From Priestia megaterium (GTDB taxonomy: Bacteria; Bacillota; Bacilli; Bacillales; Bacillaceae_H), in NCBI RefSeq assembly GCF_009497655.1, contig NZ_CP023317.1:4369501-4433500 (forward strand): DNA of 64,000 nt. The letters run 5' to 3'. The stretch's first letter is position 1, and each line of letters opens with the position of its first letter. The position numbers and the translations under genes were made by a program. A model generated the notes under the pieces. That model was not told the origin of the DNA, searched no databases, and saw only the letters and a program-made list of their open reading frames with translations. Positions 57,679 to 64,000 of this stretch are shown in pieces.

Positions 57679-57711
57679 ATTATACTATATGAAAAAATGT
57701 TGAATCGTCAA
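57679..57711 (-). promoter_or_regulatory. Probable valS promoter
   Basis: The minus strand has TTGACG, 16 bases, TATAGT, with a perfect TATAAT overlapping a few bases on. Either -10 would start the T-box leader at about 57672. The stretch 57712-57890 shows nothing else recognisable. Confidence 0.6.
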
Positions 57712-57892
57712 TAATCTTCTCCATTTTTTTATGATTATATTCATAATTTTTTTGTTCTGCTCTTTATTTTTTCATTCACTCGCTAATTTTGGAAATAAAA
57801 TGAAAAGTCCGCTCAAAAAAATGGCACCATTTCTTTCTTTTTTCATATACTTACTTTAACCTGGGCACGTGGATTGAAAGGGGCATGTACAA

Positions 57893-58090
57893 ATGAAGAA
57901 ACGAATAAATGTAAATTCGTATCAGCTGCAGCGGTGGCTCAAAACAGCAGGAGCGGCTTGTGGACAGTTTATTGTTCCTTTAACAATTTTTCAAGGTATA
58001 CGTACACTATTCTTCCCCACAACCTTTGATGTACTGTTGTTGGCACTTCTTGCCATACTAGCGGTTGCTTTATATTCGGACTGGATTTAA
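57893..58090 (+). CDS. Small membrane protein of unknown function
   Basis: A 65-residue protein starting at ATG 57893, with AAGGGG nine bases upstream. The N-terminal 20 residues are basic (KKRINVNSYQLQRWLKTAG) and two hydrophobic segments follow (about 22-40 and 45-62). It is one of the few plus-strand genes here and is convergent with ysxE, with a shared terminator that supports a real transcript. I do not recognise the family. Confidence 0.7.
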   Translation: MKKRINVNSYQLQRWLKTAGAACGQFIVPLTIFQGIRTLFFPTTFDVLLLALLAILAVALYSDWI

Positions 58091-58091
58091 A

Positions 58092-58119
58092 AACCCAAGC
58101 GCTATTCGTTCGCTTGGGC
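58092..58119. terminator. Bidirectional terminator between the small membrane protein gene and ysxE
   Basis: CCCAAGCG and CGCTTGGG are perfect arms around a nine-base loop, with A5 before and CTTGTG after. On the minus strand T5 follows. The ysxE stop lies inside. Confidence 0.82.
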
Positions 58120-59151
58120 TTGTGCAGCTGCTTCCGCTGCCATTTTTTTTTGCTGATCTACTTCAAATATTTTAATATTGAGCTGTTCAATGTTTTTCGT
58201 CAGCCAGTATGCTCGAATAAATGACTGCATATGTTCAAGCTCCGTTTTACTTTCTTTATGCTGCCTATATTGAACGATACACTGATACAAGGGTTCTGGA
58301 AACGCTAAATAACTGTGCAAAAGCAGTCTTTCCTCTTCTCTGAGAGCAAAATGTTTTTCATACGTACTAAACCACTCATAGCTGTCATAGGTAGTTACTG
58401 GGTACGTGCGAAGAGTACGGAAATAAAATGAGACCAAATCATAAATCGGTGAAGCATCTTTTGCATGTTCAAAGTTAATAAAAAAACCATTTCCCCGTTC
58501 GTCATAGATAAAATGTTTAGCCGATAGCTTTCCATGAGACGTAACCAGCCGGATCTTTTCCTTTTCTTCCATTTCATCGTTCCACTGATCGAGCTTTCCA
58601 AAACCAAACTCAAGCGCTCTTGTCATTTCATAATAAAATGTACAGTAATGCAACTCAAACGGGGACATATACACTTTCTTCTCGCATTCTACTACGTACT
58701 GCTTCAGCTCTTCCTGACGTTTTTCCCACGTTTCTTTCATCGATGTATAATGATTTTCTATATCTTCTTTTTTTACTTCTACTTCCTGCGCCGAAGCACC
58801 GTGAAGCTTAGCAAGCTCTTGAAATAATTTATGATATCGAATATCACGCTCTTCGGTTGGGTTATTTGGGAGCCACGGCATTAAGTAATACGAGCCGCTT
58901 TCATCTGAAACAATGGGCTGAGAACGCTTCGTTTGATAAATAGGGACAAAGCCCATCCACCCTTTTTGATACACGTTCTGCAACTTTTGAATGAAGTTCT
59001 GATTTCGCTCTTGATGATTCGCCATTTCTTTAAGCGCAAATACGCCAGTTTTTGTATAGACTTTTTTTACTTTTCCGTAGTCTTCGATAAAGTCAACATC
59101 TAAGTCATATTCTTTTAACAATACTTTGTAGTCTGCTACTGTCCGCTGCAT
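58102..59151 (-). CDS. ysxE: Spore coat protein YsxE (CotS-family kinase fold)
   Basis: A 349-residue protein with the CotS/aminoglycoside phosphotransferase fold; in B. subtilis YsxE is a coat protein downstream of spoVID. The catalytic loop is degenerate here: the segment LVTSHGKLSAKHFIYDE lacks the usual HGD Asp (HGK), and the metal motif is INFEHA rather than DFD. It is therefore probably not an active kinase. The start is ATG 59151, preceded by GGAG. It lies about 75 bases after spoVID, beyond a hairpin. Confidence 0.9.
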   Translation of the reverse strand: MQRTVADYKVLLKEYDLDVDFIEDYGKVKKVYTKTGVFALKEMANHQERNQNFIQKLQNVYQKGWMGFVPIYQTKRSQPIVSDESGSYYLMPWLPNNPTEERDIRYHKLFQELAKLHGASAQEVEVKKEDIENHYTSMKETWEKRQEELKQYVVECEKKVYMSPFELHYCTFYYEMTRALEFGFGKLDQWNDEMEEKEKIRLVTSHGKLSAKHFIYDERGNGFFINFEHAKDASPIYDLVSFYFRTLRTYPVTTYDSYEWFSTYEKHFALREEERLLLHSYLAFPEPLYQCIVQYRQHKESKTELEHMQSFIRAYWLTKNIEQLNIKIFEVDQQKKMAAEAAAQAQANE

Positions 59152-59177
59152 CTATATTCTCCTTCCTCGTAAAAAAT

Positions 59178-59222
59178 AAAGAAAACAGTTAAGACATTAT
59201 ATGCGTCAAAACTGTTTTCTTT
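59178..59222 (-). terminator. Hairpin between spoVID and ysxE
   Basis: AAAGAAAACAGTT and AACTGTTTTCTTT pair around a long loop, followed by ATTTTTT on the minus strand. It directly follows the spoVID stop. Confidence 0.75.
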
Positions 59223-59228
59223 CCGACT

Positions 59229-60368
59229 TTAACGAACGGGAATATTTAAGATGCTTCCTTCTTCCAGCTCATATTCATCTCCTAAATTATTCACTCGTAA
59301 AATGTTTTGTACATTCGTATTATAGCGGTTTGCTATCGTATCAAGCGAATCTCCGTCTTGAACAATACAAAGCTTCCACGTTGAAAAAGCTTCTTCTTCC
59401 CGCGAAAAGAGCTTTGTTAAATAAAGGGCGTTTTCATTTCGGCCGCTTTCATTTTCTTCTTTCCGAAATTCAACAATAATCTTTTCCTTTTCTTGCTCAG
59501 CCTCTTGTTGAACGTCAGCATACGTATTTAATTCACTAGCTTGCGATTCTTCGAAGCTTTCTTGCTCTTGACGAAGCTGAAAGAGCTCAATCACGTTGTC
59601 TTCTCTTTCTTCCTCGATTGGTGCCTCTTTTTTCACTTCGACTTCAAATGGTTCATATGCTTCCTCTTCATATTCCACGACCGGCTCAGCACGAGATTCT
59701 TTTTTAAATACAGATGAAAAATAACTAGGAGGCTTTTCTGAATGATCTTCTTCAATAGCCTCTGCCTCTAAAAGTGCGGGAGCTTCACGATAGCTTACGT
59801 CAAACTCTTGCTCCTCTTGTTTCTCTTCTTCTTGAGCAAAGTTTTCAGTATATACCTCTTCAGCATCGTCTGCTTCTTCATAGGAGACGATGTGCTGTTC
59901 TTCCGCAAACTCTTCCTCTTCTTCTCGTTCTTGTTCTTCATGCTGTTCCCCGTACAATCCTGTGATGGACAAGTCAGCCATTAGCTGCAGCTGATTTGTG
60001 CCTGGTAATTCATAATCAAATAAATCAATAGATACATATACATCTTCAATACTTTGAATACGATTTTTAGGAATGGTAATATCAACAGGAAATTGATGTG
60101 ATAATTCAGCCGTTCCGTCTTCACGGACAGAGATAGATTGCACTTGATTCTCATTTGTATATTCGCGTAACGAGTGCTCTCCCTCGTACGTTTCGTATTC
60201 ACCTGTTAATTGTAATGCTCCTCGAATAGACACATATTGGTCATATTCTTGAATAGATACTTGAGGCTCTAAGGAGATAGACAAAAGTTGTGAGACTTCC
60301 TGTCCTTTTTGAAACCATACTGATTCTTCTACGGAAAAACGCAGACATGATAAATTATCCTGCGACAA
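59229..60368 (-). CDS. spoVID: Spore coat encasement protein SpoVID
   Basis: Coat morphogenetic protein that binds SafA and spreads the coat around the forespore. The 379-residue protein has an ordered N-terminal domain (LRFSVEESVWFQKGQEVSQL; HQFPVDITIPKNRI), a very acidic, Glu-rich middle (about 165-320), and a C-terminal LysM domain (CIVQDGDSLDTIANRYNTN). I chose TTG 60368, which has GGGGGAG six bases upstream; an ATG at 60413 lacks a site. Its partner safA is about 29 kb away in this window. Confidence 0.93.
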   Translation of the reverse strand: MSQDNLSCLRFSVEESVWFQKGQEVSQLLSISLEPQVSIQEYDQYVSIRGALQLTGEYETYEGEHSLREYTNENQVQSISVREDGTAELSHQFPVDITIPKNRIQSIEDVYVSIDLFDYELPGTNQLQLMADLSITGLYGEQHEEQEREEEEEFAEEQHIVSYEEADDAEEVYTENFAQEEEKQEEQEFDVSYREAPALLEAEAIEEDHSEKPPSYFSSVFKKESRAEPVVEYEEEAYEPFEVEVKKEAPIEEEREDNVIELFQLRQEQESFEESQASELNTYADVQQEAEQEKEKIIVEFRKEENESGRNENALYLTKLFSREEEAFSTWKLCIVQDGDSLDTIANRYNTNVQNILRVNNLGDEYELEEGSILNIPVR

Positions 60369-60456
60369 ATTGTTCTCCCCCTTCCAACACCCGCCAGGTA
60401 ATAGCGCGGTCATTAAAGATGTATGAACAAATAAATTAAAATATGTCTTGAAAACT

Positions 60457-60487
60457 AAAAAAGCTTACGGAATCCTCCGTAAGCTTC
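60457..60487 (-). terminator. Terminator of the hem operon
   Basis: AAGCTTACGGA and TCCGTAAGCTT are perfect arms around ATCC; T6 follows on the minus strand. It lies just after hemL. Confidence 0.92.
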
Positions 60488-60515
60488 TTTATAAAAGTTA
60501 TTTCTATTTAGCTGT

Positions 60516-61805
60516 TTATCCACGCAACTTTGAAAAAGCTTTTTCAGCTGCTGCAATTGTATGTTCAATGTCTGCATCTGTATGAGAAGTTGATAAAAAC
60601 ATTCCTTCGAATTGAGAAGGAGGTAAAAACACGCCTTCATTAGCCATTTCACGATAGTAAGCTGCAAAATAATCTAAATTCGATGTTTTCGCTGTTTCGT
60701 AATTTATGACCTGTTCGTTTGTGAAGAAGAAACCGATCATTGAACCAGCTCGGTTTACGGTAAACGGCACATCATATTTTTCAGCTGCTGCCATCAATCC
60801 TTCTTCTAAGCGATCTGCTTTACGAATGAACTCATCGTAGGATTGAGGTGTCAGCTGTGTTAATGTCTCGTATCCAGCTGTCATCGCAAGCGGATTACCT
60901 GATAATGTACCTGCTTGATAAATCGGGCCGCTTGGTGCAACTCGCTCCATAATTTCAGCTTTACCACCGTAAGCACCTACTGGTAAACCACCACCGATTA
61001 CTTTTCCTAAGCAAGTTAAGTCAGGCGTAATGTTGTAGTAGCCCTGTGCACAGTTGTACGCTACGCGGAACCCTGTCATTACTTCATCAAAAATGAGCAG
61101 TGAGCCATATTCTGATGTGATATCACGAAGCCCTTGTAAGAAACCGGGCTGAGGTGGTACCACACCCATATTTCCTGCTACCGGTTCAACGATTACTCCG
61201 GCAATGTCATCTCCGAATTCTTTAAAAGCATATTGTACGCTTTCTAAATCATTGTACGGCACTGTAATCGTGTTTTTAGCGATTCCTTCAGGCACTCCCG
61301 GGCTATCTGGTAGGCCTAACGTTGCAACGCCTGAGCCAGCTTTAATGAGAAGAGAGTCACCGTGTCCATGGTAACAGCCTTCAAATTTTAAAATTTTGTT
61401 GCGGCCCGTATAGCCACGCGCTAAACGCAGTGCGCTCATCGTTGCTTCCGTACCTGAACTCACCATACGGACGATTTCGATTGAAGGAACGCGCTCAATC
61501 ACAACTTTAGCGAGCTCATTTTCAATTAATGTTGGTGCACCAAAGCTTGTACCAGATTCCGTTACTTTTTTTACTGCTTCAACTACTTGATCGTTGGAAT
61601 GTCCGTGAATTAAAGGTCCCCATGATAAGACGTAGTCAATATATTTGTTGCCGTCAATATCGTAAATCGTAGCGCCTTTTCCTCGTTCCATAAAAATAGG
61701 ATCCATATCTACTGATTTAAATGCACGAACAGGACTGTTTACTCCACCCGGCATTAGTTGCTGCGCTTCTAAAAAAGCTGCTTTTGACTTTTCATAACTT
61801 CTCAT
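60516..61805 (-). CDS. hemL: Glutamate-1-semialdehyde 2,1-aminomutase
   Basis: PLP enzyme that makes 5-aminolevulinate in the C5 heme pathway. The 429-residue protein has [16 protein letters not shown] at the N-terminus, the PLP-binding [14 protein letters not shown] and the Schiff-base Lys in [19 protein letters not shown]. The start is ATG 61805 with GGAGG upstream. It is the last gene of the hem operon, 16 bases after hemB. Confidence 0.97.
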   Translation of the reverse strand: MRSYEKSKAAFLEAQQLMPGGVNSPVRAFKSVDMDPIFMERGKGATIYDIDGNKYIDYVLSWGPLIHGHSNDQVVEAVKKVTESGTSFGAPTLIENELAKVVIERVPSIEIVRMVSSGTEATMSALRLARGYTGRNKILKFEGCYHGHGDSLLIKAGSGVATLGLPDSPGVPEGIAKNTITVPYNDLESVQYAFKEFGDDIAGVIVEPVAGNMGVVPPQPGFLQGLRDITSEYGSLLIFDEVMTGFRVAYNCAQGYYNITPDLTCLGKVIGGGLPVGAYGGKAEIMERVAPSGPIYQAGTLSGNPLAMTAGYETLTQLTPQSYDEFIRKADRLEEGLMAAAEKYDVPFTVNRAGSMIGFFFTNEQVINYETAKTSNLDYFAAYYREMANEGVFLPPSQFEGMFLSTSHTDADIEHTIAAAEKAFSKLRG

Positions 61806-61821
61806 GTGTAAGCCTCCTTAA

Positions 61822-62802
61822 TTACTTGTCAGATAACCAGCGTGCTGCGTCTTTAGCATGATACGTTACAATTAAATCCGCTCCTGCACGCTTCATGCTA
61901 ATTAATTTTTCAAGAACAATCTCTTTTTCATTTACCCAGCCGTTTTGAGCTGCCGCTTTAATCATTGAATATTCACCGCTCACATTATAAGCCACTACAG
62001 GTAAATTAAACGTATTTTTCACATCGCGCATAATATCTAAATATGATAGAGCTGGTTTTACAATTAAGAAATCTGCTCCTTCTTCGACATCAGATTCCGC
62101 TTCTCGAAGTGCCTCTAAGCGATTAGCTGGGTCCATTTGATATGTTTTACGGTCTCCAAATTGAGGAGAAGAATGCGCTGCATCACGGAATGGTCCGTAA
62201 AAAGCAGATGCATATTTAACAGCATAAGACATCACCGGCACATCTTCAAATCCAGCTTCGTCTAGACCGTGGCGAATAGCTGCCACGAAACCGTCCATCA
62301 TGTTTGAAGGCGCAATAATATCCGCTCCTGCTTTAGCTTGACTAACCGCTGTACGCGCTAATAAGTCAAGGCTAGGATCGTTTAAGATTTTTCCGTCTTC
62401 AATTACACCACAGTGGCCATGATCTGTGTATTGACACAAGCATGTATCTGCGATAACAACAAAATCTGGAAAATTTTCTTTAATTTGACGAATACCTTTT
62501 TGGACAATTCCGTGGTCATGGTATGCCTGTGAGCCGACCGCATCTTTTTCAGCGGGAACACCAAATACCATAGCTGACTTGATTCCTAAATCGACTAACT
62601 CTTGGATTTCATCATTCAAGTAGTCTAAAGAAATTTGGTCCACACCTGGCATTGATTTTACAGCATTTCTTTTTTGTTCACCTTCTACAATAAAAATAGG
62701 ATATATAAAGTCTTCCGGATGTAAATGTGTTTCACGTACAAGCGCACGCATATTTACAGAATTACGAAGACGACGATGACGTGTAATTTGTAAATCTTTC
62801 AT
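61822..62802 (-). CDS. hemB: Delta-aminolevulinic acid dehydratase (porphobilinogen synthase)
   Basis: Condenses two 5-aminolevulinate molecules to porphobilinogen. The 326-residue protein has the zinc-binding cysteines ([14 protein letters not shown]), the first active-site Lys ([16 protein letters not shown]) and the second ([12 protein letters not shown]). The start is ATG 62802 with AGGAGG upstream. It lies between hemD (17 bases) and hemL. Confidence 0.97.
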   Translation of the reverse strand: MKDLQITRHRRLRNSVNMRALVRETHLHPEDFIYPIFIVEGEQKRNAVKSMPGVDQISLDYLNDEIQELVDLGIKSAMVFGVPAEKDAVGSQAYHDHGIVQKGIRQIKENFPDFVVIADTCLCQYTDHGHCGVIEDGKILNDPSLDLLARTAVSQAKAGADIIAPSNMMDGFVAAIRHGLDEAGFEDVPVMSYAVKYASAFYGPFRDAAHSSPQFGDRKTYQMDPANRLEALREAESDVEEGADFLIVKPALSYLDIMRDVKNTFNLPVVAYNVSGEYSMIKAAAQNGWVNEKEIVLEKLISMKRAGADLIVTYHAKDAARWLSDK

Positions 62803-62819
62803 GTTAAAATCCTCCTTTA

Positions 62820-63593
62820 TTATTCAAAACAACTAACCAACATATCTATCATACCATTTATTGTGTATGTGTTAGGAACAAGATGCTTAATTCCATATTC
62901 GCTCGCTGTCTGACTCGTAATAGGACCGATGCAAACAACTTTGGTTTCATTTATAAGCTCAAGCCAATTCGGAATATCTTTAACTGACTCGACAAAAAAT
63001 CTCACTGTAGAAGAACTTGTAAAAGTAATGGCATCAATTCCTGTTTCTAAATGTTGCTTAACCAAGCGTTCAGAGCCTTGATTTCGAATGGTCTGATATA
63101 CAACTAAATCCGTTACCTCACACTCTTTTAACCCATCTTTTAAAACAGAGCGGGCTAATTGTCCTCGTACAAGGAGAACTCGCTCGTGATGTAACACATT
63201 TGCTTTTAACGACTCAAGAAGTGATTCGGCAACGTATTCTTTTGGAACAAGTTGCACGTTAACATCGTATTTTTCCAGCAATTTTGCGGTTTTTTCTCCA
63301 ACCGCAGCCACTTTTAATCTTTTTAAAGCACTCCGACTGATATTTAACTCTTTTAGCCATTCAAAGAAAAAAGAAATGCCGTTTTGACTTGTAAAAACAA
63401 TCCAATCAAAACAGTCAATCGACAGCAGGACATCTTCCACTTCTTTTTCATTGTTAGAACGTGCAAACGTGAGGACTGGTAAGCTTAAAGGTATGCCTCC
63501 AAGCTTTTTAATCTGTGCTGCAAATGAATGAGCCTGCTTCGCTTCTCTTGTAATCAAAACTTTTTTCAAAAAAAGAGGAGCCTCATGACTCAT
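62820..63593 (-). CDS. hemD: Uroporphyrinogen-III synthase
   Basis: Closes hydroxymethylbilane to uroporphyrinogen III with inversion of ring D. The 257-residue protein shows the weakly conserved two-domain family features: [39 protein letters not shown] and [16 protein letters not shown]. The start is ATG 63593, overlapping the hemC stop by one base. Its identity is supported mainly by its place in hemC-D-B-L. Confidence 0.94.
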   Translation of the reverse strand: MSHEAPLFLKKVLITREAKQAHSFAAQIKKLGGIPLSLPVLTFARSNNEKEVEDVLLSIDCFDWIVFTSQNGISFFFEWLKELNISRSALKRLKVAAVGEKTAKLLEKYDVNVQLVPKEYVAESLLESLKANVLHHERVLLVRGQLARSVLKDGLKECEVTDLVVYQTIRNQGSERLVKQHLETGIDAITFTSSSTVRFFVESVKDIPNWLELINETKVVCIGPITSQTASEYGIKHLVPNTYTINGMIDMLVSCFE

Positions 63594-64000
63594 TATTTGT
63601 CCAGCTCCTCTTTTACGCGGTCAATTAAAAGCTTAGCTCCTTGAGATGTTAAGCGACTAGCAGCTTCTGAACCGATAGCAACGGGGTCTTTTCCCGTAAT
63701 GTGCTCTTTATAAATCGTTTTGCCATCAGGAGATGCGACTAGCGACGTTAGCTCAATATTTCCACCGTCTACTATACGCCCATATCCCGCAATCGGCACT
63801 TGGCATCCGCCTTCCATCTCTTTTAAAAATACGCGTTCAGCTCTAACAGCACGAGCCGTTTCATCATGATTTAGAGTTTGAAGAAGCGATAATAATTCAT
63901 CGTCATTTTCTCGGCATTCGATAGCTAAAGCTCCTTGTCCTACAGCAGGAACACTTATTTCCGGCTCTAGGTACTGAGTGACCGTATCTCTCGACCAGCC
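63593..64000 (-). CDS. hemC: Hydroxymethylbilane synthase (porphobilinogen deaminase), 3' part
   Basis: Polymerises four porphobilinogen units. The frame is open through the right edge of the window, so only the C-terminal 135 or so residues are present. The stretch [30 protein letters not shown] and the dipyrromethane-cofactor Cys in [14 protein letters not shown] are clear. The N-terminus lies outside. It is the upstream gene of the visible hemC-hemD-hemB-hemL operon. Confidence 0.96.
   Translation of the reverse strand, partial: GWSRDTVTQYLEPEISVPAVGQGALAIECRENDDELLSLLQTLNHDETARAVRAERVFLKEMEGGCQVPIAGYGRIVDGGNIELTSLVASPDGKTIYKEHITGKDPVAIGSEAASRLTSQGAKLLIDRVKEELDK

Overview
The window reads as a low-GC, endospore-forming Firmicute of the Bacillaceae, most like Priestia (Bacillus) megaterium. 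Gene content and order closely follow the Bacillus subtilis rarA-to-hemC segment (tcdA, 6S RNA, aspS-hisS, relA, recJ, secDF, spoVB, tgt-queA, ruvAB, bofC, safA, nad genes, pheA, obg, spo0B, rpmA, spoIVF, min/mre, comC, folC, valS, spoVID, hem). It is a core chromosomal region: I see no insertion sequence, prophage, CRISPR array, tRNA or rRNA gene. Most genes lie on the minus strand.

Layout. 1-3.7 kb: end of rarA, then convergent pstSCA with a PhoP-type direct-repeat box. 4.1-8.8 kb: tcdA, 6S RNA, aspS and hisS, the last behind a T-box leader. 8.8-20.2 kb: a 58-residue HTH-like protein, a cell-wall amidase, dtd-relA (stringent response), apt, recJ, secDF, comN and spoVB. 20.2-25.9 kb: yrbG, yrzE, yajC, tgt-queA (queuosine) and ruvAB (Holliday junctions). 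26-31.2 kb: bofC, a SigB-promoter stress gene, and a spore coat group (safA, a CotS-like kinase gene, a coxA-like lipoprotein). 31.3-36.7 kb: nadB-nadC-nadA divergent from nifS-niaR, with a NiaR-type palindrome between. 36.7-41.2 kb: pheA, pheB, obg, spo0B, then rplU-prp-rpmA behind an L21 leader. 41.2-49.6 kb: an RNase E/G gene, spoIVFA-spoIVFB, and the division/shape cluster mreBCD-minCD with radC. 49.6-57.7 kb: maf, spoIIB, comC with a tiny pilin-like gene, a DUF420 gene, folC and valS with its T-box. 57.9-64 kb: a small membrane protein, ysxE, spoVID and hemC-D-B-L.

Themes. Several genes serve sporulation (spo0B, spoIIB, spoIVFAB, bofC, spoVB, safA, spoVID, ysxE, coxA-like). RNA-level control is frequent: two T-boxes, the L21 leader and 6S RNA. 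Many genes use TTG or GTG starts; these were chosen here from Shine-Dalgarno spacing and remembered homologue N-termini. Terminators are clear and often shared by convergent genes. I found no convincing new multi-gene system. The best leads are a 64-residue pilin-like gene translationally coupled to the prepilin peptidase gene, a possible ATT start on the amidase gene, a pst operon without pstB, and an RNase E/G gene beside the rplU operon.
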